The notes under the pieces are model-generated. The model was not told the DNA's origin and did no database searches. It saw only the letters and a program-made list of their open reading frames with translations. A stretch of 64,000 nucleotides of DNA from Anisakis pegreffii (Eukaryota > Nematoda > Chromadorea > Rhabditida > Anisakidae), in contig JAPYMA010003058.1 of the NCBI GenBank assembly GCA_035041965.1, positions 62,001 through 126,000 on the forward strand. Reading direction: 5' to 3'. Of this stretch, positions 48,901 through 63,259 are shown piece after piece. Position 1 is the stretch's first letter, and each line of letters starts with the position of its first letter. The position numbers and the translations under genes were made by a program.

Positions 48901-51900
48901 TATCGAAATGAAATTTGTATCCCAATACTAACTCGTGAGTGGAGGACTGGAAATTGTTTCGCCGTCAGCGCGAACAAACTGTTAATTGACATCTGCACAA
49001 TCTGTAGATTTTTTCATGATCGCAAACAAACTTTTATTTTTATCAATTCATAAAACAGAGATCAGAGACTGTTTGGGGTTACAATATGAAATGAATGAAC
49101 AGCCTGTCGTGAACTGGAAGATGTGTTGTGTACTTTTGCTTGTGAATATAAGATTCGTGTGAGAAAATGAATAATTGTGTTTGCAAGATGCAATTTTAGC
49201 TAATATTAATGACCGGTTGTGATGTAAACCAACGGTCAGCAGATGGCAGTACAGCACTGCATTACGCATGTGAATTTGGACGCATTGCTCGCACCAAAAT
49301 GTTAGTCGAGAAAGGAGCATCTGTTAATATTGTGAATGACGAAGGTGTATCTCCACTACACGTATGTGCTAGATTTGGTCACGACATCATTTCGAAATTC
49401 ATCATCGAATCTGGAGCGGATGTGAATTTGTTAGTTATTATCATCCTAATCGTTACCGCTGTTCTTATAATCATTGCTTCTACTTCATCATCGCGGTTTT
49501 ATTGATCATATTTGAACGTTGTGAGTGACACTGAATGATTGTTTAGACAAACGAACGAAGGTCACTCAGCATTGCATTTGGCTGCATATCGTGGTTTTTT
49601 GAATGTTGTGCGGACGTTATGTGAAAACAATGCCAATGTGAACTTGATGGATTTGAATGGTAGAACTGCACTTCATGTCGCTGCACAATCAACTAATCCT
49701 AACAGGTTTGTTGACACTTCATCGCATTGTTTTGAAAGTCATTTTCGATGCATCAAACTTTCTTCTCAATATGGACTCAATTTGACGTTTCGATTGCTGT
49801 TCTGAAGCAGATTGTTTCGATTCATTTGTCAATTTACAACATGGATTTTTAGGTACGATTTTCTTGTTGAAAACAGCTGTGAGTTTACGTAACCTCTGAA
49901 TTGTTTGCAGTGAATTCGTGGTGGACTATCTTCTGTCAATGAATATAAATGCACAAGTAATCGATAAAACTGGACGAACGGCACTGCATTATGCAGCTCG
50001 TAATGGAGTGTCATCGATAATCTACAAGTTGTTGAATGCAGGCATTGAAGTTGACGTGCAGGACAAGTACGGCTTTACAGCGTTGCATTATGCTGCACCG
50101 CTTAAGAACGAATCCGCATTCAAGGTTTGTCGTTGTCATTATCTTTTCACCTATCACCTTACTGCTCATTTTCAAGTCAACAAAAAAATGCAACATTCAT
50201 TTCAGATATTCAACAATGCTTTTAGCTTCATTCTAGTTATTTTTTTATTTAGCTTCGTTCCAGTTACTGAAATATTTTATTCGGTTTGGTTTTTTGTCTG
50301 AAATTAGTTATCCACGACTGAGTAATGAGATCAGATTTTTTCACGTGCATACGTATATGTTCATGAATGTATTTTTTCATGAAGATGTGTGTATTTTTAA
50401 CTGATCGATTATTTTGATTTTGTATTCATCTTTGCTTGGATCATTTGCATTATTCCCAGTTTTGGAAGTGCCATTCAGCATTTTCAACGTTTCCAAAAGT
50501 TATTCCGTTGTGTACTTGTAAAAGTGCTTATATTCTTTGTTTTCGAAATGTTAGAATTTTTAACCGTTGAGAATTTTTTGAATCATTCAGAAACAATCGT
50601 TTTTAATAGATATTGCTTTCAGTGTGTAAAGCAGTTGTGTCGTGCGAATGAATCAGTTGTGAAACGACGAGATATTAACGGTTTTTTGGCACTTCATTAC
50701 GCGGTTTTTGCCGATAATATGGATGTTGCAATGCTGGTGATTGGTTGTTTTTGTCACACTTCAGTTTCAGACTTACAAATTACTCTTTCGGATCGCATGA
50801 GTAGGAGCCACTAGAAACATCTCTCCATTTCAAGTTTACTAAGTTGACAATTTGATTCAGAAATATTAACAGGAACCAATAATTTTTCTAGAATTCCTTT
50901 TTTTTCATTCTCATAATTTCTAGAATAAAATAATTTCTAGAATTCCTCCTGTTGTTATAATTCAGTTGGTTCATTCGATAGTCACTCGAAAAAAATTCAA
51001 TAAATCCATCAGATAGTCTCCCGAAATAAAAATGCGTAAATGGTTTTGTTTCAGTTGGCAGATGTGATGACCGATGTTCATGTACCATCCACAAAAGATC
51101 CGTTGCACATAACGTTGTATCATGTCGCGGCTCGTTATCGACATTCCAAAATGTTGAATAAATTGTTGGCACTCTATCACAAACGCTCACTGAACGTTGA
51201 TAAACAGCTGTCCGCTAAACTCAATAATACTATCGGTTTAGAGGCTGATTACTTCGGTCGCATTCCAATGCATTATGCGATGTCGCAAGGTATCTGATTA
51301 GCCAAACATTAATTTTTTCTTCTCCTATTTTCAGCGCTTTGATAATCTGATAGTTATGATGATAGCGTGACATTGCAGAGCACTGCGGATAGCAACATCG
51401 TGAATAACGAATTATAATATGAATGAAAATAAGTGAATCGGTGGAAGCGGTAAAATATCGCATCTGAACATAAGTGTAGTAAAAAAACGATAGGATGCTA
51501 TTTATGAAAGCAGATACTATTGCTGATATATTTAGAGACTGAATATACTCTACGAAATAGTGAAGTTACAATGAAATGTTTTCGGATGCTAAGTGAATGA
51601 AAATGATGTATCGAAACAGGATGTCGTTCTTCGATGGATATTTTACTGGGCACAGCAATTCGTAAGCGTGCATTGATATGCAAAGATAATGACGGTGTAA
51701 CACCAATCCATGCGGCTGCATCCAGAGGACATTTGGACTGCTTGACGGAATCTATTAAACTCATTAAGTTCAATGACATAAATGTGCTCGACAAGAAAAG
51801 CAGGTCTATCTTTGCTTGTATCCTTTCGTAGCACTTTGAATCTCATAATAATACGACACCTTTTAAGATGAACTCTGTTTTGTTATGATTTTGATAGCAG

Positions 51901-54900
51901 TGTTCGTTTTTGAGTTGTCGATATTTTCAAATTTTTATTGCGTTATAATAACGTATTCATGATTCGAGTAATTCAAACCAACTTTGTTGCTCTACTCACC
52001 AGTGTGCGAATACACCATAGACTCGTTGTTTGCGTTGTTATTGAAGCTTTTTATGTCGTAAAAAAATAGCTAATTATTATTCATATGTCTGTATGCAGTG
52101 GCCTGAATTCACTGTGATTCTATTTCAAATTTTTTTAATAACTGTAGTAGTAATGGTTATTGTAATAGTACAAGTAATGATAAGAATGCTCGAGTTAGCG
52201 ATGTTTCAAACGGTAATGAAATAATTATACTCTGTGCAGGACACCGTTGATGTATGCAGTTGGTAATGCACAGTGGGACTGTGCCGAAGCACTAATGGAG
52301 TATGAGAAGGTCGATTATTTATGTGTTGATAATATGGGACGTGGCTTGATGCATAGAGCAGCGGTAATGTGCGATGTGAAGCAGTGTTTAACACTCATTC
52401 AAAAGGGTGCTGACTTCGTTTGTGAGGATCAGTTCGGCGTTACACCGCTTCATCTTGCTGCTAAGGAAGGTGAGTATCTATTTGCGATGTTTCTATTCAC
52501 GATTCGCCACTCCGCTCTTATAGCGCTGTCAGCAGTTGTTAAATTCCGTCGGTAGTGTGTAGTGAATGCTGAAATAATGAAGAAATGAAAATAAATGCTT
52601 CATTAATACAAGTTATTAATTGACTTGAGTTTCATGATTATTGAGACATGTATTCATTAGCACAGCTCATTGTCAAATGAGCTTGATTGATTAAGGTGAC
52701 GCAGAGCTGGTGGAAATATTATTAAATCGTAAAGCGCCACTGAAAGAAGATGCTAATGGTTTAACACCTTTTGAATGGGCTGCCGCTGGAGGAAGTGTGG
52801 CTGTTTTAGAAGTTATAAGACCATATCGACATCGTTCGAATATTTTCATGTCGATACTCATTGCTGCTTCATGCAATCGTTTCAATGTTTGCAAGGTATG
52901 TCTTTCAGATCCATTCTGCGTCATTTCTTGATTCATCTAGACGATTTTATGATCCCGAGGAGTTCTTAATGAATAAAAAGAAGGATCGTAAGAGATCAAC
53001 TCCGGCAAAAAATTCAAAATGAATCATTATCTGTCGAATGCTTTTACGAGATATGAGATGTTTGAACTCTTTCAAATTTAGAAATGAAATTCCGCGATAG
53101 TCATAATATAAAGCGATTTTTCATTATTTATTTTTCTCGGAATCATTGCGTACTGTCATTGTGTATTTTTCTATGAGCAAAAATAATTTCCAAGATATTT
53201 GAATAATTGGTTCCGTTTTTATTTGGTGAGCCTGTCATTGATATTGCCATCCATACAAATGCACATGATGATATACTGTCATCAGTAATGACTTACTGTT
53301 GTGATTGTGTAAATGGTTGATTTCGTCAAGTGAATTTCAACAATTTAAGTATCTTTTGGATGACTTGCCCGAATGCATCAATGCTATTAATCATTGTGGA
53401 TGGACAGCACTTCATTATGCATCCCATTCTGGATATACGGATCTGGTGCGTTTACTGGTGGATCACGGCGCGGATGCGTCTGCGGTCGATCTTTTACTAC
53501 GCACTCCGTTAATGTTGGCTGCGATGAGCAGTGAAGATCGACTGAGTTCGGTTGTTGTTGCCGGTATCGTTTCTCGTATCTTTCATTCATTCGATTTGTC
53601 AAGAGTTAGTTATTTGTGCATAACATTCAACATATTGTTCATCGTAAAATGACCGAAACGACAGTTTACATTCGTTGATCGTTGTTTCAAAAAATTCAGA
53701 GTACTTATCAGAAGAATTTATTTGCTTGATTATATTCTCTTATTGAGTTCAAATAAAAGATACGTTTTCAGAGTGCATTTCGCAGAACATATTTCAGTAA
53801 CTTTAATTGAGCCGCAAAATTTTAGTTGTTGTTTGCTGACATTCAGAACGCTGTGAAGTTTTATAAGAATGCATATAAGATTGTATATTTCATTAGAGTT
53901 GAATTTAGTTAGCATTTTAAAAGAATGTATATTTCATTAGAGTTGAATTTAGTTAGCATTTTAGAGGAATGCTCTATTTCATTAGAGTTGAATTTAGTTA
54001 GCATTTTAAAAGATTGTATATTTCATTAGAGTTGAAATTAGTTAGCATTTTAAAAGAATGCTCCTGAGTGAAGCGTTGTGGCTGATTCGAGGAGAAATAA
54101 TTCAGAGACTCTAATAAATGCGGGTGCATCAATTGTCCTGCGTGATATCGACGGTAACAGTGCACTGCATCTGGCATGTCTATCGAAAAACGAGGACGTC
54201 GCGCGATATATCCTCAAACGTCTTGATCCACCGCAGGATGACGGTCATGCTGAACACATCGTTAATTCAGTCAACAGTAAAAAAGAAACGTTCGTTTTTT
54301 TAGTTTTTTGAACCGTATTTTTTGCGGCGTGCTTCGGTTATTTTTTATTTCGTACGGTTGTATTTAAGTGGTAATTTCACTCAATTATTGGATTTTCTTT
54401 TTTTCTGATTATTTTCGTGTAATTTTCACTCTCTTTAATACTATTATTTACTTCTTCAGAACTGTTACGTTTATTTCAGTTTGATTCATCATTGTCTTGT
54501 TAATACGTTTAGTTGATTTCTTTCAATTGAATTTTTAGCTTGTTCCATCTGGCTTGTAGGGCGGGAATGATGAACTTCTTAACGGAACTTGCTGCCTACT
54601 CGTTATATTCAATTACAGCTCGTGTGAGTGTTTGTTTCTTAGCATAAGTTGTTTGTAATCATCAGTTCTCGTGATTCACAGCGCTTTCTGGCAAAAGTCA
54701 GTGGCATTTAATCTGAATTCTGAAGTTACTGGACCACTTTCTGTTGCAGTCGTAAAAACAATAGATCGAGTAGCATTTTTAGTAGTAAAAAACTGTTGAG
54801 GTAGGAGAAAGTTGCAGTTGGATTGTTTATATTCATTGAGGTGATCAAGAGGTTACATCCTGGAAACTGATCTCGCTATTATTACTGTTCAATTTTAGGA

Positions 54901-56089
54901 TGAGCGCGATCGTTTACCAGCGTTAGCAGCTATCGAGAATGATGATATTGCCGAGTGTGCATCTTTCTTAATCAGTATTCTTCTTGATAATCCGGGTAGT
55001 GCTAGAACAAGTGCAGTCAGTAAGTTGTATTTGTTGTTTTTTTGATTCATTTGTTTGATTGTTATTAAATTTTATAAATAAGTTGATATGAGTGTGTGTA
55101 TTTGTAATTAGACAACGTTTCGAAAATATTTTAATTTCAACATAGAGCAAATTTGGCGTGTAAGGAACTTATTTTCGACTTAATCATTTCATTGTGATGG
55201 TAACAAATCTATTGTGATGATAGCAGATAAATGAATTCATTATATTTGAAAATAACGCTCTTTTGTATTAATGGTTTATCGATAGTGTTGTTCATTTCTC
55301 ACCCGTACAGTTATGGTTTTATTTATCGTTTGGTTTGCCGTTTGTTTATTCAATCGGTTGTTTTCAGAGAAATGAACAAATTTGCTAGTGTTAGTGTTAG
55401 TTGATTTGTTGTTTCATAATATTTCTTATGGTTTCCCCGACGGATCACCTTGAAATAAGACAGTCCTATCAAACTTCTAATAAATATCAGCAGCTCTTCA
55501 ACGAGTTTCAATTTTCGGTTTCACACTGTTCATTCCTTCGGATAGATTCTGATTGTAAATTGTCTGCTAAAGTAATCTTGCCAGCCTTGATTACAATTCC
55601 CGTATGTTAATAGAAAGAAATTATGTGAAAATTTTCATATCGTTGCTTCAAGTAGATTCGCTGATTGAATGAAAGCTTGTGTTCGATTATTCAGTTCGTA
55701 ATTTTTAAAGTCCTAAAAATTTCTAGCAGATAATTCATTAGATTTGAGCAACGGGGACGGAGCTTTTGAAGTTTGGAACAGGGAATATTTTGGATTATTT
55801 TCTCAGGGAATTGACAATCAAATTCCGACAAACCCAAGTCATTTGCAGTTATCAGTCTATTTGCATGATCCTTTCGTCTCCATTCATTTCGGTGCTTTCA
55901 AAGATTCATTTTTCTATCTTTGATTCCTTCCAAATGGTAATTGTGTATTCACTGAACTACTTCATTCGTTGAATGAATCTTACTTTGCCTTGAAATTTTT
56001 AATTTTTTGTTTGTATTTCAGCAGATTGTCCATCTAGACGAAAACGAGCTTCGATGGACACAACCGAAACGGATAGTGAATTTTATTGA
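45966..56089 (+). CDS. ANKRD28: Long ankyrin-repeat protein, PP6 regulatory subunit type (ANKRD28/44/52), 19 exons
   Basis: Scaffold subunit thought to target protein phosphatase 6 to substrates. Exons: 45966-46052, 46300-46511, 47057-47220, 47841-47946, 48122-48388, 48730-48832, 49200-49429, 49547-49705, 49911-50124, 50623-50736, 51055-51289, 51620-51803, 52240-52469, 52696-52895, 53350-53563, 54106-54289, 54539-54623, 54899-55019, 56022-56089. All phases agree, giving about 1058 aa (vertebrate members 993-1076). Ankyrin signatures run through almost the whole length: SSALHVAAFFG, TPLHLAAQNNA, TAVHWASMGG, TALHYACEFG, SPLHVCARFG, SALHLAAYRG, TALHYAARNG, TPIHAAASRG, TPLHLAAKEG, TALHYASHSG, SALHLACLSK. 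The C-terminus ends DTTETDSEFY, like the acidic tail of the vertebrate proteins. Some repeats (exons 6, 14) are diverged. The first exon (29 codons, Lys-rich) is the least certain part. Confidence 0.93.
53880..54059. repeat. 44-bp tandem repeat, four copies, in ankyrin intron 15
   Basis: The unit contains atttcattagagttgaattt followed by agttagcatttta and starts near 53887, 53931, 53976 and 54020, so the period is 44-45 bp with few differences. It ends 46 nt before exon 16, in the region where the branch point should be. Confidence 0.9.
56020..56025 (+). promoter_or_regulatory. Tandem NAGNAG acceptor at the last ankyrin exon
   Basis: tttcagcag offers two acceptors three bases apart before the final exon. 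Using the first gives Thr-Asp and the second gives Asn at the junction, without changing the frame. Confidence 0.6.
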
Positions 56090-59000
56090 GAGTTTTGATA
56101 TGGAATCATTTTTGATCTTCATTATGTGTACAATTGCTTTAACGCTTTAATTGGTCAGTTATTCAGTTGGCTTTTTAGTCTACAAGCGAACGAAATGAGC
56201 TTATTTAGTTCATTTGCACATTTGATATTCACGTTCCATGGACTAAATCTGTTTTGAATGAACTGTTTTGTGTTTTTACGGATTTGCTTCGTTATTTTAT
56301 ATTTCTTCGGGTTGTTGACTTTTGGATTGGTGGGAGATGTTTCATATAGATCCTTCGAAATCGCATCATCCCATTTTCACCTAATCAGCAACATGTCGCT
56401 ACAAATTACCTTCGTTTCGCCTAAATAATTTTCCGCAATAGCAGTCTTTGTGCTGATAAGCTTCAACGAGATTTGCGATTTTTTGAAACTGAAATTGTAT
56501 GTCCATTGATTATATGCTCGACTGCCCTGAGTCATAATTGTTGGACTGTATGAATAAATTTGTTTATTCGATGTGATCGATGCGTGATAACCCAAAATGT
56601 TCGGGTATTTTGGAGTGAGAATGTTATTAGGTAGAAGAAGGCGGATTATGAACAGATTTGGATGTTTATCATAGCACTGATATGGATTGAATTACTGCCA
56701 TTATGCCATTCAGTTCAAATGGTTTATTCGTTTTGCTTAGTTTTCGTTTTGTTTCGAAACGTCCATTGATCATTTTAAACTAGCTTACCTCAAAAGTTTG
56801 CTGTTTGTTTAATACTTTGTTTTCCCTTCTTTCTTTACCAAATTTCTATCGGCAACGTTTTGCTGATATGTTTCGAACATAGTTCAAAACTGTTTGTTTC
56901 TGTTTTAGTGCCTGATTGATATTTTTGTGCGTCAATTTTTTTTTGTTTTATTGGATTTGCATTCTCAACTTGATTGTTTGCGCTGCACTCGACGTGTTTG
57001 TACGTGTTGCTATTTCGGTTCACCATTTCATGAATTAACCATTTTGAAGTGATGATTCCCTAAAAACGACCTCTATCATGAATAAAAGTTTGATATTTAT
57101 GGAGAAGCGTGTAACTTTTCTGAACCAGATGAATTCTGTGAAGAATCAGTTTGAGTAGAATTGAAGTTTTGAGGCGTAGGAAGTGCTCGCGAAATTAATA
57201 AACTTTAACGATTGTGATACGAGTGTGTGCAACTCCTCTTATTGCTATCGAGTTTCTTCCGTACAAGCGAATCATCGCGTACTCAAAAGTTTTGCGTTGT
57301 GGATGCAGAAAATTTCGTGTGTATTTTATTCTTTGTTGAATTGTTATGCGGACATTTTGATTCGTTATAAAATATTGGATTCTTATGATCGATGTTTGGT
57401 ATTATGGATATGCTTATTTTGAATTTTTCTTATCGTGCAATTAGTTCAATTAGTGTTATCCATGCTCACTTTTTCAACGGGTTACGTTTTGATGAAAGGT
57501 TATACGTTTTGCAGGCGTTATTTGTTCATGTTTAAAAAATCTCTAAATCACGATCGCATCACATCATTCATTGTTCAGACGTACGGAATTAATGTGTGAA
57601 TGAATTTCCGTTCATTCATTTGAATGTTAATTGGTAAAAATTCAGAGCGATTATTGTCGTTTTCGGTAGTGTGTAATTCGTAATCTGTTATGATATTAAT
57701 AAATTGTGGATTGTTTTGATTGGTTCAGCTGTTCCATTTTATGTTTATTAATAAACACATCCAGTCGACGAATGTACGCTGTTGTTTTCATGTGTATGAT
57801 GAAAACAGCGATAGACACACCACCACATCACTCACAGTCGACTGTAACGAAATAATATTATGCGCAAAAACGAGACCGAATGCAGCAAACAATACCATAA
57901 AAATATTCTCACTTATCACGAATCCACTAAATGAAATCCACTCAAACAGTACATAATGCGTTTGTCTATCCTCCACATTCACTCTCCATTAAACATGCCT
58001 CCATTTGTTCACTTCATTTTAAACCTTTATCTGGTTTCGATCATATTCAATGACGACGACATTGCTTCTGTTTGACATTTTTGAATGCTTTTCACTCATA
58101 TTTCTTTTATAACTGCCATTTAATAAAAACTCAACGTGATTTTTTCAGCCATTCCAATTCCACTATAAACTACTTTGATCACTGCCTAATACGTTCGTCA
58201 ATCGGCCATGAAGTCTTAATTATTATATTTTCACAGTTCGCAAACGCTTTCCAGATGTTCGGTTCCATTTTGGGTGAGTGTTTTTAGCCGCTTTGCGCTT
58301 TCTCATCGATAGTTTCTCATCTGTTGTGGAACGCTTAAATTTGAAACTGCTTATTAAAAAGAGAGTAGTTTATATATGCTTTACTGAAGGATGTTTCCGC
58401 TCTTGGGACTCGTCGTCTCTCAACTTTGTACTGATCATTTTCATCAGTTGCATCACTAAGTAATGAAACAAGAACGCAGTCAATTCATATGCAGCTTATA
58501 TGCATGTATATGCTATCATCATTCATTCGCTTGTTTGAACGTGCATATTGTAGGTGAATATTTTTTCTTTCTGAATTATACATGTGAAGCGAAAAATTGA
58601 TTGTCGAATTTAATTTAATTCTCTGTTTTGAGGAGACGGAAAGGACACGAAAAAAACGATCCATTTGAATGACAACTCAAACGATCGCTCCTCTATCGGA
58701 CGTATTGAAGTCGGTATGATTGATGCAAGAAGTGATAATGTGAAGCGTTGACTAAAAATGGATGGATCTATTTTTTGGTAACAGATGTACTACCGCCTTA
58801 GCTTCGTCAATATTTTGGTACTGCAGAAAAATTGCACATTTTGTTGTTCACTAGAATTATTCACTGTGATTCGAAAGTTCATCCAGTTGCACACATTATT
58901 GATTCGCTTAATCATTTTTTAATGAGTATTTTTTTGCATCTTGAATTTGATGTGATTTATTGGGAGATTGACTGCTTCAATTTCTGAGCGTTGTCATGAT

Positions 59001-62000
59001 CTAATTTTTACCTCATTGTTCATTTTATTTTTTTTTCGTTAGAAAATTGAATTTGCTAGAGGTTATCGTACTTAGTTTTCTTGGTTTGAGACCATTTCTT
59101 AGGATTCTGTTTATTGGATGTCAGTCTTGATTACTCAAATTGTAAGCTTGGTTTTAATCCAACATTCACTTCATCCTTCTTCGTCATTATTTTTTATACA
59201 CTTTATTTTCTGTGCCCAGAAACGCCAACTGTTGATTTTCTGTTCGTAATCTCTTGTTACTTAAAAGATCGGTGGGAATTAAACCGTCAATTTTTTAGTA
59301 CTGTTTAAAGTTAGGAATCAGCGAACGAACGAATGGAGTCATCTTTGAAATAGATTGTTCGGAAGAAAATAGTACAAACAAATGCATTTCATTCAAATGA
59401 AATCACATAATCCATCTTAAATCAACGCTTTTGCCTATGGTTTTTAGAAATATAAGTCATAAGTTATCAATTTATTTTATCTTGCTGCTTGTAATTAGCG
59501 TTTCGCTTATTGGCGATATTTTCAATGCTGAAATGTTTTTATAGTTGTATGCGAGTTTCTAACGACCACATATTTGGGGAAGTATTACTGTAACGTTAAA
59601 TATCTCGCATACAATTTGTTTGGCTTCACTTAATATTTTCATGAATTTAGTGTTGAATTATGTGTTTTGTCGTAATTTATATGTTTGATATCATTGAAAA
59701 ACTCTGTGTTGGTCACTAAACGATATTTGTAATATTGTTCGGAGATAACTTTCCGTGTAACTATTGAAATTATGAAGACTGATTAAATGTCTTCGTGTTC
59801 TCGTCGCTTCCGCTTTCTGTCCACAATTTTTCACTGTTCAATTCCGATTGATTTTCTGGTAAATGAAAACTTTCAACTGTTCACTGGCGGCTTAAATTAC
59901 CGAATCCTCATTGGGCCAAAAAATTATTATTGAATTTTCGCGCGAATTTATTTCAGTACGAAAATACGCGTTAAACTGGATGTTAGGTAGGATACACTTT
60001 TCGAAGAGAAAGCTTGCTCGTCAAACGCATGACTGAAGGTGTTTTATGAACTTTTATCAGTTAAAATCGAAATAAGGTGTTCTGATAAACCCTAAACATT
60101 TACTGAATATTTCATGATGAATTTGCAGAAGTATCGTCATTTATCAGCCATTTATTTCTTATTTACTGTTACACCAAAAATTTTCGTGCATTTGATACGA
60201 GAATAATCATTGGTTCAATTATCTTTGATTGACGAAAGTATTCAGCACGAATACGGAAACCTATTATCGTGAGATTATCGCTGTGTAAAGTTATTCTCAG
60301 TCGGAAGTAAAAGTTTGAACTTTTTTGGACTGATATTTCACTCCTTATGAATACTTCTGCGTTATCAGTTTGTTTTGTTCAATCATCAGCCTCGCTATTC
60401 ATATCGAATATAAATTTACTCTTCCGTTGAGAAAAGTCGATGTAATAATGTGATTGGTGCTTTCGTGAATACGGAACGGTCGTGGACACAGGAATTGACT
60501 CGTTCAGAAAACAAAAATTCAGCAGCAAAGTGTGTAGTTGCCAGAAAGAAGCAACTCAGCAAACGTTGTTCGTATTAGGACTTAAGAAATTTTCAAATGA
60601 AGAATATCAACTGAAAGAATCGTTCGATTTGTTAATTATGCAGAGTTCAACAGACGTAAATGCTAAAAGTATTATGTGTTATCAAATTACAATTGATCTT
60701 CTGTTAATGCAAATTCACCAAGATGGTCTTCGAAAACGAACTTTTTCAAAAAATGGCGATCCGTTTCTGTCATCGAGCTATCTCCGTGATAGTTCGATTT
60801 TTTTCTCAGTCTGAATGCATCCATGCTACATGATGGCTTACATAAGACAGCAAGATTCCATCTCTGTAGAAAAACGAATAATTAAAGGATTGCATGATAG
60901 TTCATTCAAATCGTCCAAATGAGAAAGCAGACGATGCTCGGTATGGAAATTTCGAAATTTCATGTCAGATCTCCGAATAATCGCAGTCTATCAAGCTGAT
61001 GGAAAAGTAAATCACAAGTAAATGATCCAAAAATGATCATTTCGCGCTGCTGATGACGAGAATCTAATAAGCATTCGCTGTTATTGTTAATAAGTATTTT
61101 GATTGAATTCATAGCTTTCATGATGATGTATGTGACATTTTTACTAAATTGCACAACTGGTTCGTTTATTAGATTCTTTATAATTATATATCGTCTTTGA
61201 TTCATACACACACCCAGATGGGTTCTACTCTGTGTCCTTGCCAGACTCATGCACATTCAATTGTTCCGAATAAATAAACTCATTACTTGTTCACCAGTGT
61301 TCAAATGCATTTTGCGCTGAATTTAATGTGATTTGAAGAGAGGAAAGTTGAAATTGAGAAGGAATATTCGTTGCTTTTACTGATCAGTGCCCTCTCGTAC
61401 TATTCAAAGTGAATGGCTAGATGCGACAAAGCTAGTACGGGTTAAAAATGGGCATGACTTCAGGTTCCATAACTTACCTTCACATGATAGTCATTTTAGC
61501 ACATTCTCTTGCACTCCATCGAGTTTTTCAGTGAGGTTTAATGATCTCTTACTGTCAATCACCTCTGAAAGACGTATTAGTGTCATGTTTATGATGTGAA
61601 TTAGTCATCACTCAGAAGTGATTCGTAAAGAATCAAGAAATGGAACGGAAAGGAAGTTCTCACGTATCGTATTTCAAGTGGTCAAAAATGTTAAAGTATG
61701 ACGTTTAATGTAGACGCAGTAATTGTGTTGTCGCGTTTGCTGATAGCTTAATGTCGTGCTGAAATACTTGACAACAAACTATCGCGTTCTCTTTGAAACA
61801 ATTATTTGACACGTTCATGATATTTTTGCAATACGACATCCACATCACAAGGAAATTGCTCATAAAATTGTTCATTTCAATGTGTTTCGAATGAATAAAT
61901 AAATGAAATCAATTTAATTACAATGTATTACTCAACACGATACGCCTAATATAAACTCATTTTCATTTGTACTCATAATCATTCGCTCAAAGCAATTTTC

Positions 62001-63259
62001 TCGTTTCAACGATTATCATGAATTGTTTTCGTCATTTGTCACGCCCTCTTCACTTCAGTCGAATCCTTCTCTTGGTATTTCATTCTAAATCAAACAACAC
62101 TTACCTCACTTCTTCCTTATATCCATTCTCACTTCAATCGTTTCCCTCTGTTCGTATCATTTTCCGTTGAAATGAAATCAGGTCGGTTCATTCATTTAGT
62201 GCGGTACAACTTTTCCGAGTTTTTGATAAACTTCAGAGTTTTGAAATTCCACAGTTACAATTTTCATATATTTACCTTTGCGCAATCAGAAACAACTCAA
62301 TGAATTCAGCAGTAATGTTAGTGTATTATTTGAGGATAATGTGCACAAATATCAGACGTTTTGCCATGGGAGTGCTGAAAAGAGCAATTATTAACGTCGG
62401 TTCAGACGACTTAGTTGTTTGTTCGTGGACTTTATGTGAATATGATCAATTGTTGATTTCACTGCTAACTGATGCCTTCACCTTCCTCTCGGGATGCAAA
62501 GGGTAAAACTGTGCTTTTTACAGCTTCGGGAAGTCCTCCTCTTGTAGTTTCCATTTTCTGGCATTACGGCTGTCAAGCACTTCAAATATCCTGACTCTTA
62601 GTTTTTTGCCGCTTGAAATTTGGATGCATCGTTTCTGTTCCTAGGCTGGGCCCATCCTTACTTTGTTCGCATAATTCGTTTTCAAAAGCTGTCGTCGGAC
62701 AAAAGTGGATGCAATTTAATGCTGATGGGTTCCGCAGTTGTGCATACACGAAGTGAATTGGGTGAAAGTCAGTATGAATGAATGAAACGAAGAATGACGT
62801 TGTAAAAGAAATGAGAAGAACAGTTGGAGACGAATTCAACTGAACGATTCCGAGCTGCTCGCCTTGCTGCTCATTGTTTTTTCTGCGAAGAGAATACAAC
62901 TGGAAAAAACAACTCAATTTGTAAATGCAATGAAATTTTAATTTGGCCGAAACCAATTAAAAGTGCAATTCGTATCGATTTGCTGCAGACAGTCGTTATA
63001 TTGAGTTCAAATTTACCGGAAAATGGATGGCACACTTCAATAGCACACTCCGCTAGAATAGCGTGTTGCATTAAGTGGCCGTATGTGTGACAGTCTTGGT
63101 GACTTGATGTTACACTAGTCCACAGATTTTCTAGAAATGTGCTGCATGAAATGCACATCTCCAACTGTTTAAGATCGTTGACCCTGTGCACTCAACTGAA
63201 CGATTCCATTCGATTGCATCGAACATACGGCTACTCTTTTGAGTGCTTTTGGTTGTCTG
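56090..63259. other. Intergenic, no gene supported
   Basis: 7.2 kb with only short, AT-rich open frames. 60482-60814 is open for 110 codons on the plus strand, but has no recognised domain and no ATG at its beginning. Frames at 62582-63191 overlap on both strands and none was recognised. Probably intergenic DNA, perhaps with introns or UTRs of a gene beyond the window. Confidence 0.45.
56553..56558 (+). terminator. Possible poly(A) signal of the ankyrin gene
   Basis: AATAAA lies 464 nt after the stop codon. A variant signal closer to the stop is also possible. Confidence 0.3.

Noticed and set aside
60482..60814. 110-codon plus-strand open frame
   Set aside because: It starts without ATG, has no recognised motif, and codon use is not convincing.
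62824..63191. Overlapping open frames on both strands near 62.9 kb
   Set aside because: The reading continues through stops on either side and no family could be named; perhaps a decayed transposon, but the evidence is too thin.
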